64,000 nucleotides of DNA, from assembly GCF_001429765.1 (NCBI RefSeq), contig NZ_LMJB01000001.1, positions 542,346-606,345 on the forward strand, in the 5' to 3' direction. The position numbers were made by a program, and so were the translations under genes. Of this stretch, positions 17,760 through 26,803 are shown one piece after another (the first letter of the stretch is position 1; each line of letters starts with the position of its first letter). The notes beneath the pieces were generated by a model. That model was not told the origin of the DNA. It saw only the letters and a program-made list of their open reading frames with translations, and made no database searches. The stretch is from Flavobacterium sp. Root901. Lineage in GTDB: Bacteria; Bacteroidota; Bacteroidia; Flavobacteriales; Flavobacteriaceae.

Positions 17760-20450
17760 TTAAATATTGTTTCCATTTTGTTCCAAAGGAAGCGTAACAA
17801 TAAAAGCAGCGCCTTCGGAATTGCTTTCTGCGATTATATTTCCTCCATGACGCTCTGCTATTTTTTTACAAAGCGATAATCCTAAACCGGTTCCTTCATA
17901 ATTATCTTTGGAATTAAGACGGGTAAAAGTTTCAAATATTCGTTCTGCTTGTGCTGGTTCAAAACCAATTCCATTATCTTCTATTTTAATGAGAGCAAAT
18001 TTTTGATTGCCCTGTGCTATTATTTTGGAAGATATAATTATTTTGGGCGGTACTCCATTTTTGGCAAATTTTATAGAATTATTAATCAGATTATAAAAAA
18101 GCTGATAAAGAAGTACAGATGCTCCTTCCAGTGTTGGAAGGTCTTTGTAATCAATTTTACCACCAGTTTTTTGTAAAGCGATTTCTAAATCAATTTCTAT
18201 ATTTTTTATAACCTCTTCAAGATTTACCAAAGTTGGCTTTTGCAGGTCGGCATTGATTTTAGAATATGCCAGAACTCCATCAATCATATTGTACATCCGA
18301 TCTGTCGCAACGTGTATTCTTTCAATAAACCTCGCAGCAGGTTCTTCTAACCTGCCGGCAAAATGATCTTCGAGCCTGCTTGTAAAGGTTTTAATTTTTC
18401 GGACAGGTTCTTTTAAATCATGCGAAGCGACATGCGCAAACTGCTGCAAATCTTCATTAGAGCGTTTTAATTCTTTGGTTCTGTTTTCGACAAGAATTTC
18501 CAGTTTTTCGGTAATCGTTTTTTGTTCGTGAATATCTGTACAGGTTCCAAACCATTTAATAATTTCTCCGGCCGCATCTTTTACCGGTACCGCTTTACTT
18601 AAAAACCATCTAAATTCTCCTGTTTTTCCATTCCGTAATCGAAATTCAATTTGATATGCAGTCCCTTTTTGAATACTTTCATACCAAAATTGTTTTACTA
18701 CCGAAACGTCGTCCGGATGCAATATGGGAATCCAGCTGTCATCTCCAAATTCATTTTCTTTAAAACCGGTATATTCATACCAGCGTTTGTTATAATAATC
18801 AACAAAACCATCAGGCCTTCCTGTCCAGATAATCTGAGGAACCAAATCTGCAAGAAGCCTGAATTTTTCTTCGCTTTCTTTAATAATCTGTTCTACTTCT
18901 TTTTGCGAAGTAATATCACTAGCAGCACCAAACCATTCAATTATGTTATTCTGATGGTCTAAAATTGGAATTGCCCTTGAAAAAGTCCATCGTAAAGTTC
19001 CATCAGCTCCTAAAACCCGGTGTTCTAATTCAAAAATACTTTTATTTGCTATTGATTCCTTAATATTATGCTGAACTTTTTCCTTATCATCCGGATGAAT
19101 GTATTTATCAAACCAATTTTGGATAGGCTCTTCTACATTAGAAATAAATCCGCGGCCTTCCATAGTATGCATGATTGTCCAGTCTGCATTCATACTATAC
19201 ACCATATCAGAAGAAGCATTAACTAAAGCACGAAAACGGTTTTCACTTTCTTCCATTTTTTTTCTTGCCACTACCTGCTCCGTAACATCTACTGCTATCT
19301 GAATCATGCCGGTTATTTGTCCGTTTTCAACTAATGGGCGATAGGACAAATTATAATAATAGTCTACCATTTCACCGGTACGATTATGCTGGACCAATAC
19401 TTCACTTTGATCAAAAGGAACTCCTTTATTATAGACGTTTTGAACCTGAGTCCATACATATTGCCCTTTTAATTCGGGTAAAACATCTATGAGGGGCATT
19501 CCTATAATTTCTTCTCCACGGCCAATCATGGCGAGCATGTGCTTATTGATCTGCTCAATTACCAAATTGTCCCCCATTAAAACCAAAGTTGGAGACGGTG
19601 TCTGATCTATCATCGATTTTAGTCTGGCTTCACTTTCTTCTATCATTTTTCTTGATAAATACTGCTGTTCCTCTGCCAGTTTTATTTCTGTAATATCTCT
19701 CGTTGTCCCTGCAATAGCTTCAACTTCTCCTTTTTCATTTAAAACCGGAGCAAATATATAATCGTAAACCCTTTTACCTAATTCTGCGTGCGGAAAAGAT
19801 ACTGTTCCTCTGATAGATTTTTTGGAAGCAACCACTTCGTCGATTTCTTTTTCATGCATTACCGCATGCCATTCTTCATAACCATTTTCTCTTAAACCTT
19901 TTCCAATTGCATCCTCTGCCGATTTCCCCCACATATTAAGCAGGGCTTTATTGGCATAAGTAAAATTATAAGATAAATCAAATACATAGACCAAATCCGG
20001 TGTCGTATTGGCAATAGAATCGTAAAGTCGCCTTTCTCTCTCTGCAGCGATCAATGCATTGTTGAGTGTAATCTCTGTTTTTTTTCTTTCGGTAATATCT
20101 TCTGTAGTAACAATGATTAAGTCATCCTGTTTTACAACAGTAAACCGAAACCAGAGCTTTATGCCTTCTCCATCGTACCAGCACTCAAAATTAGCTGTTA
20201 CTCCGGTTTTCGCCGCTTCTATAAATTTTTCGAGAATGCCATTTTCTTTTACGGTGGGAAAAACAGCGCTGAACCGTTTGTTTTTATATTCTAAATCGCC
20301 AATCCAGTTTTTTGTGTAAGAATTAAAAAGCAGCATTGAAAAATCTTCTATTTCGCCTGTTTCATTATACAAACACTGTAACACTGCGATTCCATTTGCA
20401 GCAGAATTAAAAACGGTTTGAAAAAAATCATTATTTTCTGTTAGTTCCAT
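17760..20450 (-). CDS. Multi-PAS sensor histidine kinase
   Basis: An 896-residue cytoplasmic sensor kinase without membrane segments. About five PAS/PAC units occupy residues 1-640; each PAC end is recognisable by 'ITERKK', 'TEIKLAE', 'VTEQVVARKKMEESE', 'ITSQKEVEQ' or 'IHEQKTI'. A short coiled coil leads to the HisKA helix with the phospho-His in FAHVASHDLKEPVRKI. The HATPase domain shows the N box (YNLINNSIKFAK), the G1 box (IEDNGIGFEP) and the G2 box (GTGLGLSLCKKI). The PAS array suggests sensing of intracellular signals such as redox state, light or ligands, but no cofactor-binding residue can be assigned. Its partner is the receiver protein encoded just downstream. Confidence 0.92.
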   Translation of the reverse strand: MELTENNDFFQTVFNSAANGIAVLQCLYNETGEIEDFSMLLFNSYTKNWIGDLEYKNKRFSAVFPTVKENGILEKFIEAAKTGVTANFECWYDGEGIKLWFRFTVVKQDDLIIVTTEDITERKKTEITLNNALIAAERERRLYDSIANTTPDLVYVFDLSYNFTYANKALLNMWGKSAEDAIGKGLRENGYEEWHAVMHEKEIDEVVASKKSIRGTVSFPHAELGKRVYDYIFAPVLNEKGEVEAIAGTTRDITEIKLAEEQQYLSRKMIEESEARLKSMIDQTPSPTLVLMGDNLVIEQINKHMLAMIGRGEEIIGMPLIDVLPELKGQYVWTQVQNVYNKGVPFDQSEVLVQHNRTGEMVDYYYNLSYRPLVENGQITGMIQIAVDVTEQVVARKKMEESENRFRALVNASSDMVYSMNADWTIMHTMEGRGFISNVEEPIQNWFDKYIHPDDKEKVQHNIKESIANKSIFELEHRVLGADGTLRWTFSRAIPILDHQNNIIEWFGAASDITSQKEVEQIIKESEEKFRLLADLVPQIIWTGRPDGFVDYYNKRWYEYTGFKENEFGDDSWIPILHPDDVSVVKQFWYESIQKGTAYQIEFRLRNGKTGEFRWFLSKAVPVKDAAGEIIKWFGTCTDIHEQKTITEKLEILVENRTKELKRSNEDLQQFAHVASHDLKEPVRKIKTFTSRLEDHFAGRLEEPAARFIERIHVATDRMYNMIDGVLAYSKINADLQKPTLVNLEEVIKNIEIDLEIALQKTGGKIDYKDLPTLEGASVLLYQLFYNLINNSIKFAKNGVPPKIIISSKIIAQGNQKFALIKIEDNGIGFEPAQAERIFETFTRLNSKDNYEGTGLGLSLCKKIAERHGGNIIAESNSEGAAFIVTLPLEQNGNNI

Positions 20451-20781
20451 CGCTGCTTTTTAATTTGTAAAAGGAGTAATTGTTTTTGCTTTGTTAATGC
20501 TAATATACCAAATTTTACAGTATTATATTAAGTATTTTCTTTACGATTAATTCGATCCGGCAATAACTAATTGGTGAAGCCTGATGGTTCCCGAAATGAA
20601 AAAATTGTGAAGTCCCATTTTTACAATCAGGTCATCACAAGCAGAGCCAATTACAAAACCTGAAAGACAAAAAAGAAATCAAATGCGACTGTCGCAAATT
20701 ATATAAATTAAAGACTAAATTAAAATTGGTTTTAATTACGCAATCTTTATTAAATTAATTACGAAACCAGTTTAGCGGGTT
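20451..20781. other. Intergenic region upstream of the PAS kinase
   Basis: About 330 bp with no convincing gene. It contains the 13-bp near-perfect dyad TGCGACTGTCGCA at 20684-20696, about 235 bp before the kinase start, which could be a regulator site. The rest is AT-rich and featureless to me. Confidence 0.35.
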
Positions 20782-21231
20782 TTATTTCTTTTTTGAATAA
20801 GTAAGTTTTTCAATTTCTCTCAGAAACTCAGAATCAAATTCAGAATAGGCACGCAAAGTGTATTTTTCATCCCGTTCGTGCATTACCAAACGAATTTTTT
20901 GAACCATCAGCCAAATGGGTTCATAGCGTTTATGTCCTAAAAGATACTGCAATTGTAAAATGGAAAATTTCCTTTTAGAAAGTGTCATTAATTCAATGCA
21001 GATCATCCAGTATTTTACAGGCAGATTGGAGTTTTCCATAACCGTTCCGGATTTCAGGCTGATTCTGTTTTTGCACTTTTTGCATTGAAATTTTAAATCA
21101 ATTCTTCTAAAAGAATGCATATTATGCCCGCACTTTTTACAAACCAAACCGTTTTCCAAACGTTTGTTTTTTAGTTCCTCGATGCAGGTTTCCTCGTCGT
21201 TATATTTTTCAAAATATTTCCGTAATTCCAT
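20782..21231 (-). CDS. Orphan IS1595-type transposase zinc-ribbon protein (no catalytic domain)
   Basis: A 149-residue protein. It has a CxxC...CxxC zinc ribbon (CKKCGHNMHSFRRIDLKFQC to CKKC) and a segment ISLKSGTVMENSNLPVKYW, then a helical region LMTLSKRKFSILQLQYLLG and VQKIRLVM. This order matches the N-terminal ribbon and helix-turn-helix part of IS1595-family transposases. The DDE-type catalytic domain that should follow is absent: the frame ends within about 30 residues, and downstream DNA is the kinase leader. Without terminal repeats nearby, it may be a domesticated DNA-binding protein or a truncated remnant. The clean frame and good start argue for the former. Confidence 0.65.
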   Translation of the reverse strand: MELRKYFEKYNDEETCIEELKNKRLENGLVCKKCGHNMHSFRRIDLKFQCKKCKNRISLKSGTVMENSNLPVKYWMICIELMTLSKRKFSILQLQYLLGHKRYEPIWLMVQKIRLVMHERDEKYTLRAYSEFDSEFLREIEKLTYSKKK

Positions 21232-21297
21232 TTAGCAAAATTCTCTTTGAAGAATTAAATATAGAGTAAATCGGCTTTGATAAAAACTATTTAAAAT

Positions 21298-21334
21298 AAA
21301 AAAGAGGATAATCAAGTAGAAAATCCTCTTTTAA
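21298..21334 (-). terminator. Terminator of the 21352-21729 gene
   Basis: A 10-bp stem AAAAGAGGAT / ATCCTCTTTT. On the minus strand it is followed by a T-rich run. Confidence 0.85.
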
Positions 21335-21351
21335 AATTATAAAAAATGCAA

Positions 21352-21729
21352 TTACAGTTTGTGGGCTATTTCTTTTTTGTATTTATTCAGAATAGATTTT
21401 GTCATACCCAGATTTGCTTTGGTCGAATCTACTGCCAGATAAATAAAATATTCTCCATTATCAGAAACGTCAATAATATGAATTTGAGACGTAAGCGTAA
21501 TCATAATATTATCAATAACCTGATCTTGCAATTTTAAAGCTTTTATAGCATTCATTTTTGCTTTAACCACTTCAAGATTGTAGGCAGATGCCAGCTCCGG
21601 ATCAAAATCATTAGAAACAGAATGCGAATAATAAGACATTCCGCTTTTAATTTCTGCTACAGAAACTGCGATAAAACCAGGTACGTTCTTTTTAAGATCT
21701 TCTCCAAATTGTTTTAAAAAATCAGACAT
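21352..21729 (-). CDS. Small conserved protein, possibly Roadblock/LC7-like
   Basis: A 125-residue soluble protein with no signal peptide or membrane segment. It has a helix, strand-rich core and helix pattern (DFLKQFGEDLKKNVPGFIAVSVAEIKSG at the start; GEYFIYLAVDSTKANLGMTK near the end). The LAVDSTKANLGMTKSILNKY ending resembles Roadblock/LC7 proteins, which partner small GTPases in bacterial polarity and motility modules. No GTPase gene is adjacent. The assignment is tentative and rests on the pattern only. It is monocistronic with its own terminator. Confidence 0.5.
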   Translation of the reverse strand: MSDFLKQFGEDLKKNVPGFIAVSVAEIKSGMSYYSHSVSNDFDPELASAYNLEVVKAKMNAIKALKLQDQVIDNIMITLTSQIHIIDVSDNGEYFIYLAVDSTKANLGMTKSILNKYKKEIAHKL

Positions 21730-21881
21730 AAGTTTTTGGTTTAATATAGGTTCTAAATGTTATTTCATGTGGATCTGACACAAATTTATATATCTGATTT
21801 TATTTAATTATCCGCAATTCGTACCTATTTTTATTTTTTTTCTTACTTTTTTCCAACCAGAAATTTCATTTTTAATTCCAC

Positions 21882-21915
21882 AAAAAAAGGGAAGATGTAA
21901 ACACCTTCCCTTTTT
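21882..21915 (-). terminator. Terminator of the TonB-dependent receptor gene
   Basis: An 11-bp stem AAAAAGGGAAG / CTTCCCTTTTT with a 10-nt loop. On the minus strand the T-run follows the receptor gene. Confidence 0.88.
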
Positions 21916-21933
21916 ATAACTAACCTTTAAAAT

Positions 21934-23799
21934 TTAAAAAGTAACAAATTTTGCCCCCAGACTAAACCATCTTGCCGGTAATGGAAACGCTCCAACTTCA
22001 TAGTAAGTGGTATTAAAAATGTTTTGAGCATCAATAAAAATGGTAAATTTATGAATAGACTGGCTCACTCTCATATCGTTTATCCAATAGGAAGCTCCGG
22101 TAACTCTTTCATTAAAACGAGTAGCCAATAATATTGAAAAGTCTTTATGCTGAAAATCTATCGTATTGGTTACCTGATGTTTTAAAGAGGAAATTAAATA
22201 TTTAGAATAAGGCTCATCGCGGGTATCCTTAAATTTAGAATCCAGATAAGAATATCCTAAAGTGAAATTTAATTTTGAATTATCAGAAAAATCAAATCTA
22301 TATGATCCGCGCATATTGATTCCATTTGTAAGCAAATCTCCATAATTCTGACTTTGCCACGGCACCGTTGTCACCATTCTTGTCCAGTCGATATAATTGC
22401 TGATTTCTCTGTAAAAATAACTGGCATTTAAGTTTAACGATTTTCTGCTGAATTTAAATCCAAACTCACTTTGAAAAGCATTTTCAGCAGCTAAGTCAGG
22501 ATTTCCTATATTTCCCGGACGCTGATTTAGGTATAAATCTGTAAACGAAGGAATCCTTTGACTAGTCCCCACATTAGCAATAACCTTAAATTCATTTGTC
22601 AATTCATAACTTGCGTCAATGCCCGGGTAGATCTGCCATTTATAATCTGAATTATAATTAAGATAAGTTCCTAAATTCACGTTTAGTTTCTCAAACAAAT
22701 ATGTTCTGTATTCTGCATAAATCCCTACATTTTCACGATCGTGATTTCCAATGTTTGAGGAATGAATATCTTCATTTCTGAATTCGGCACCAAAACCAAT
22801 TTCTCCTTTTTCTGTTTTGATCGAAGAATTCAGTTCTGCCGCAATTGAGTTTGTGTAATGCTGGCTTCTTCCTGCATTCAGATTGTTATTTCCCAAATAC
22901 CTGTAATCGTCATAATTATATCTATACGTAACTCTTGGCATAATTTTCCAATTTTCCGTAATTGAGTGTTTCGACTGAATATTAGCAAAAGTCGTCTGCA
23001 CTACTTCTGTAGAATTTTTATCGCCCGGCGCAGCATAAAATCCGTTGGCGCCAAATCCGTTCTTTACGTACCCAAATGAGCCTAAAATTTCATTCGAATC
23101 ATTGATTTGTACATTTCCCTGATACAGGATTTTATTGTTTTCAAATCCGGTATTGTAGCGATATCCATTACTTTTATCGTGCGAAGCAAAAATAGAATGC
23201 TGGTGTTTTTCTTTTCCTAAAACAACTCCCGCCTGAACTCCGCCTGCGTAAAATGTATCTCCTGTATTTTCAGAATCTTTTTCAAAATTAGAACCGGCAT
23301 ACGTGCTCAATAAAACACCCGATTTTACTGGCTTTTTAGTAATAATATTAATCGCTCCCGTTAAGCTGTTGATTCCAAATATTCTTGCAGCCGGACCACG
23401 CAAAACTTCAATTCTCTCAATTGCTTCTACCGGAAGAGGCAGATTAAGCATATTATGAGCAGTTTGAGAGTCTATTATTTTCGCACCATTTAACAAAACA
23501 ACAGTCTGCTCAAAACTTCCTCCGTCTACACTTATATCAGCCTGTCCTCCAAAAGGTCCTCTTTGTCTTATATCGACACCGTTTGCATATTGCAAAACTT
23601 CCTGAAGCGTACGTCCCGGTAACTTTTTAATGGTTTCATTATTGATAACATACACATTTCTGTTTTGCTTAGAAATTGGTGTGCTTAAACGGTTTTCATG
23701 AATTATTACCTCATCAATTTCTATAATCGAATCCCTTTTTGTCTGGGCATAAAAATTTGTACATATTAATGCTGTAACAGCAAAATAGATTTTTTTCAT
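21934..23799 (-). CDS. TonB-dependent outer-membrane receptor (BtuB-size)
   Basis: The 621-residue product has a signal peptide (MKKIYFAVTALICTNFYAQ). A probable TonB box EIDEVIIHE follows. The plug domain spans about residues 45-150 (VYVINNETIKKLPGRTLQEVLQY, VLRGPAARIFG, GAINIITKKP). The 22-strand barrel ends in the aromatic LGAKFVTF. It lacks the N-terminal carboxypeptidase-like domain of SusC proteins and no SusD neighbour is present, so it belongs to the cobalamin/siderophore-like type. The gene is divergent from a MocR-type regulator only 66 bp away, which suggests that the regulator controls receptor expression and that the ligand is related to what the regulator senses. The substrate cannot be named. 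Confidence 0.9.
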   Translation of the reverse strand: MKKIYFAVTALICTNFYAQTKRDSIIEIDEVIIHENRLSTPISKQNRNVYVINNETIKKLPGRTLQEVLQYANGVDIRQRGPFGGQADISVDGGSFEQTVVLLNGAKIIDSQTAHNMLNLPLPVEAIERIEVLRGPAARIFGINSLTGAINIITKKPVKSGVLLSTYAGSNFEKDSENTGDTFYAGGVQAGVVLGKEKHQHSIFASHDKSNGYRYNTGFENNKILYQGNVQINDSNEILGSFGYVKNGFGANGFYAAPGDKNSTEVVQTTFANIQSKHSITENWKIMPRVTYRYNYDDYRYLGNNNLNAGRSQHYTNSIAAELNSSIKTEKGEIGFGAEFRNEDIHSSNIGNHDRENVGIYAEYRTYLFEKLNVNLGTYLNYNSDYKWQIYPGIDASYELTNEFKVIANVGTSQRIPSFTDLYLNQRPGNIGNPDLAAENAFQSEFGFKFSRKSLNLNASYFYREISNYIDWTRMVTTVPWQSQNYGDLLTNGINMRGSYRFDFSDNSKLNFTLGYSYLDSKFKDTRDEPYSKYLISSLKHQVTNTIDFQHKDFSILLATRFNERVTGASYWINDMRVSQSIHKFTIFIDAQNIFNTTYYEVGAFPLPARWFSLGAKFVTF

Positions 23800-23817
23800 T
23801 TTGGTTTAAAATTTTTG

Positions 23818-23851
23818 CAAAAGTAGTATCTTGCCGTACTAATCAAGTATA
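23818..23851 (-). promoter_or_regulatory. Promoter and possible MocR operator between receptor and regulator
   Basis: On the minus strand TACTTTTG (23825-23818) matches TAnnTTTG, with a TTG at 23846-23844 as a weak upstream element. Two AGTAT repeats (23825-23829 and 23846-23850) lie 21 bp apart, two helical turns, with an inverted AGTAC between them (23835-23839). Direct repeats on one helix face are typical of MocR/PdxR binding, so this is a candidate operator overlapping the receptor promoter. Confidence 0.45.
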
Positions 23852-23865
23852 CCAGTTTTGTAATT

Positions 23866-25356
23866 ATGAGTGGTCCGGTTCAAATTCCTTTTAAAAGCTT
23901 TATTCATCTTAAGCCCGGAGAAAACACGGCAATTTATCTGCAGATTGTTTTTGAATTCATAAAAGCAATACAGACAGGATTTCTGCCGGAAGGAACAAAA
24001 CTTCCCGGAACCCGCATTTTATGCAGGCTTTTGGCAGTAAACAGGAACACTTTAATAAAAGCTTTTCAGGATTTAGAATCGCAGGGATGGATTGAAACGC
24101 TGCCCAATAAAGGAACTTTTATTCTTTCTCAGCACAAACAAAAAATTAGTGAAGATTTTATAATTTCAGAGAAACAAAATTCATCTCAAAATAATATTGG
24201 ATTTGAATTCAAACGTTCTACAATTCTCGAAAATCCTACTGAAACCAGCAATCTTCCGTTTCAGTTTAATGACGGAATGCCGGATTTAAGATTAGTTCAA
24301 AATGATATTCTGGCGAGATTGTATGTTTCAAAATTAAAAAGACAAAAAACCTCCAAAGTATACGAACAAATTCAGATTCGGTCTCACTTGAATTTTAAAA
24401 CCCATTTTTCCAATTATTTGAACCTAACGCGCGGTTTGCGCATTGCCACTTCTAATTTACTAACAACAAGCAGTCATGAAATTAGTTTGTACCTGGTTAC
24501 TAAAGTATTGATTTCTTCTGGTGATAAAGTAGTTGTGGCTTCTCCGGGCTATTATATTTCGAATATGACTTTGACCAATACCGGAGCGCAGATAATTACG
24601 ATTCCCGTCGATCAGGACGGAATTGATACGAATCGTTTAAAAGAGATTTGTGAAGAAACGAAAATCAGGGTTTTATACCTGACTTCAAATTATAATTATC
24701 CCACCACTATTTCGTTAAGCGCCAAAAGAAGAAAAGAATTACTTGAACTTGCCAATCAATATGGTTTTGTGATTTTAGAAGATGATTATGACTTTGATTT
24801 TCATTATGATAATAATCCCATTTTACCATTAGCTGCTTTCGATTCGAATCAAAAAGTAGTTTATATTGGTTCATTTGGAAGATCGCTTCCCTCCGGATTT
24901 AGTTATGGTTTTGTTGCTGCACCGCCGAAATTTATTAATGAATTGGAAAAACATCAAAATATTCTGGAACCTGGAATTGATGTTTTGAAAGAACAGGTTT
25001 TAACCGAATGGATTAACGAAGGCGAAGTGCATCGTCTTTCTAAAAAAAACAAAAAAATCTACAAAGAACGCCGCGATTATTTTGTTTTCTTACTGAATGA
25101 AAAACTGAAAGGCAAAATTAAATTTAAAGTCCCGGCTCGTGGCCTCGCAGTCTGGATTGAATGGCTCGATAAATTTAATTTGATTACACTGCAAAAGGAA
25201 TGTGCAAAAAATGATTTGTTCCTTCCAAAAACGATTTTGTACCAAACCAAAGATTTAACTGCAACAAGATTAGGTTTTGGACATTTGGAAAAAGAAGAAA
25301 TGGAAAAAGCAGTCGCAATTTTATGCAAATCTATTTACACAATTTCCACCAAATAA
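23866..25356 (+). CDS. MocR/PdxR-type GntR regulator with aminotransferase-like domain lacking the PLP lysine
   Basis: A 496-residue fusion. The GntR winged helix is at about residues 10-85 (LPEGTKLPGTRILCRLLAVNRNTLIKAFQDLESQGW). A class I aminotransferase fold follows with LYLTSNYNYPT and ILEDDYDFDFHYD. MocR proteins normally bind pyridoxal phosphate through a Lys in a G(T/S)FSK(S/T)L motif; here the segment is YIGSFGRSLPSGFSYGF and the Lys position is Arg339. A covalent PLP aldimine is therefore not expected, and the domain may sense another ligand or bind PLP weakly. The gene is divergent from a TonB-dependent receptor, its likely target. The ATG at 23866 is the first reasonable start. Confidence 0.88.
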   Translation: MSGPVQIPFKSFIHLKPGENTAIYLQIVFEFIKAIQTGFLPEGTKLPGTRILCRLLAVNRNTLIKAFQDLESQGWIETLPNKGTFILSQHKQKISEDFIISEKQNSSQNNIGFEFKRSTILENPTETSNLPFQFNDGMPDLRLVQNDILARLYVSKLKRQKTSKVYEQIQIRSHLNFKTHFSNYLNLTRGLRIATSNLLTTSSHEISLYLVTKVLISSGDKVVVASPGYYISNMTLTNTGAQIITIPVDQDGIDTNRLKEICEETKIRVLYLTSNYNYPTTISLSAKRRKELLELANQYGFVILEDDYDFDFHYDNNPILPLAAFDSNQKVVYIGSFGRSLPSGFSYGFVAAPPKFINELEKHQNILEPGIDVLKEQVLTEWINEGEVHRLSKKNKKIYKERRDYFVFLLNEKLKGKIKFKVPARGLAVWIEWLDKFNLITLQKECAKNDLFLPKTILYQTKDLTATRLGFGHLEKEEMEKAVAILCKSIYTISTK

Positions 25357-25383
25357 TTTATATACAAACAAATTTTAAATACG

Positions 25384-25493
25384 TAAATCGTAGAGACGCA
25401 CTGCAGTGCGTCTACGCTAGTGTATCAACACAGATTATCAAAAAATGTGGATATACGTTGAGTAGACGCACTTCGGTGCGTCTCTACGATTTA
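25384..25493. repeat. REPIN-like double palindrome
   Basis: Two inverted arms (25384-25411 and 25467-25493) both carry GTAGACGCAC / GTGCGTCTAC-type sequence. Each arm is itself a palindrome (GACGCACTGCAGTGCGTC; GACGCACTTCGGTGCGTC). The outer ends TAAATCGTAGAGACGCAC pair across the whole 110 bp. This is the geometry of a REP doublet. No associated transposase gene (RAYT) is in the window. Confidence 0.85.
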
Positions 25494-25535
25494 TTGGTGT
25501 GGAACTAATCTTTGTACAGATTTGGATTTGTATAA

Positions 25536-26744
25536 TTAATTAGAAATCCCATTTTTAATTCTGTATTTATTAAAAATAATAAACACAATTCCAACAATAA
25601 AAATCAAAGAAATATTTGCCAATCCTAATAAAAACTGACTTTTAACTGCGTATATATTCACAAAACTATAGCTGAAAAGAGCGCTCACCATATAAGCTCC
25701 GCCACCGGTTAATCCGCTGGCAACTCCCGCATTTTTTGAAAATCGGCTTAAACAATACCCCAGAATAATATTGTAAATAAAACCTCCGCAGATATTCAAA
25801 CCCATTGTAAATACTACTAATGTGTAAATATTACTTTCCAGAAATGATGTAAAAATCATTAACAAAACCAAAACCAGCTGAATTGTTATCGCAATTCCAA
25901 CTTTTTTAGCCAAAGGTTTTTTGATAATAGATTTTGCAGTAATTCCGCCAATCATAACAGAGAGTCCGGATAATAAAGCACTGTAACCCGTTGTTATAGC
26001 CGAATATCCAAAAATACGTTCAATTATAAACGGGCTTGTTAAATTGAACATAATAACGATTCCGAAAGTAATACCTAAAATCACAAATCCTAAAGTAAAA
26101 TCGGCTGATTTCAGCATATTGGAATACGTACTAGTAATCGATTTAAATTTAAAGGGATGCAGTTCTTTAATGCTTTCCCCGCTATAGCGAAGTTCTAAAA
26201 GTAAAATAAGCAGCGATAATCCGCCGAGAAAATAAAAATTAGATTTCCATCCAAAACTATGTTCCAGATAACCGCCTAAAAATGGCGCCATAATAGGGGC
26301 GCTGGCCCAGATGATCGAAAACAAACTAATGTAGCTTTTTAATTTTTCGCCGGTAAATAAATCAACAAAATAAGCACGTTTTGCAATTACGATAAAGGCA
26401 ATGGCAATTCCCTGAATAATTCGCATTGCATATATGACATAAATATCCGGAACCAGTGCAATTATAAAACTGGTTATTGAAAATACCGCAAGAGATGTTA
26501 TACTAATTTTAAAACGCCCAAAACTATCTAATATACTGCCTATAAAAATCTGGCTTATGCCGAGACTAAACATAAAAAAAACTAATGTAAGCTGAACAGC
26601 CGACGCCGATACATTTAAATCTTTTGCCATTGCGGGAAGCGAAGGCAGATAAATATCTGTCGCAAAACCGGATAAGGGAATTAGAGCCAAAGCCAATATA
26701 GTGCTGAATCCTTTGTGATTCTCTTTTAAATTTCTCATTTTCAT
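25536..26744 (-). CDS. Bcr/CflA-type MFS multidrug efflux transporter
   Basis: A 402-residue, 12-helix inner-membrane transporter. The first helix contains the family signature LSGFATDIYLPSLPAMA. The MFS loop motif LDSFGRFKI lies between helices 2 and 3, followed by YVIYAMRIIQGIAIAF. The DHA1 Bcr/CflA group exports small drugs or metabolites by proton antiport. The gene lies 60 bp downstream of a tetR gene, with a TetR-type operator (26767-26782) between them, so it is probably repressed by that regulator. Two ATGs two codons apart could start the protein. Confidence 0.9.
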   Translation of the reverse strand: MKMRNLKENHKGFSTILALALIPLSGFATDIYLPSLPAMAKDLNVSASAVQLTLVFFMFSLGISQIFIGSILDSFGRFKISITSLAVFSITSFIIALVPDIYVIYAMRIIQGIAIAFIVIAKRAYFVDLFTGEKLKSYISLFSIIWASAPIMAPFLGGYLEHSFGWKSNFYFLGGLSLLILLLELRYSGESIKELHPFKFKSITSTYSNMLKSADFTLGFVILGITFGIVIMFNLTSPFIIERIFGYSAITTGYSALLSGLSVMIGGITAKSIIKKPLAKKVGIAITIQLVLVLLMIFTSFLESNIYTLVVFTMGLNICGGFIYNIILGYCLSRFSKNAGVASGLTGGGAYMVSALFSYSFVNIYAVKSQFLLGLANISLIFIVGIVFIIFNKYRIKNGISN

Positions 26745-26766
26745 TTTTAAGTTAATTAGTATAAAA

Positions 26767-26782
26767 TAGACCGAATGGTCTA
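26767..26782. promoter_or_regulatory. TetR-type operator upstream of the MFS gene
   Basis: TAGACCGAATGGTCTA shares 14 of 16 bases with the core of the operator upstream of tetR (TAGACCGATCGGTCTA). It lies 23 bp before the transporter start, so the same repressor probably binds both. Confidence 0.8.
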
Positions 26783-26803
26783 AAATATTTTAAAAAAAAT
26801 ATG

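Noticed and set aside
17756..17800. TTG start for the receiver gene
   Set aside because: It would add 15 residues overlapping the kinase end; MKKKIILLADDD is the natural receiver start.
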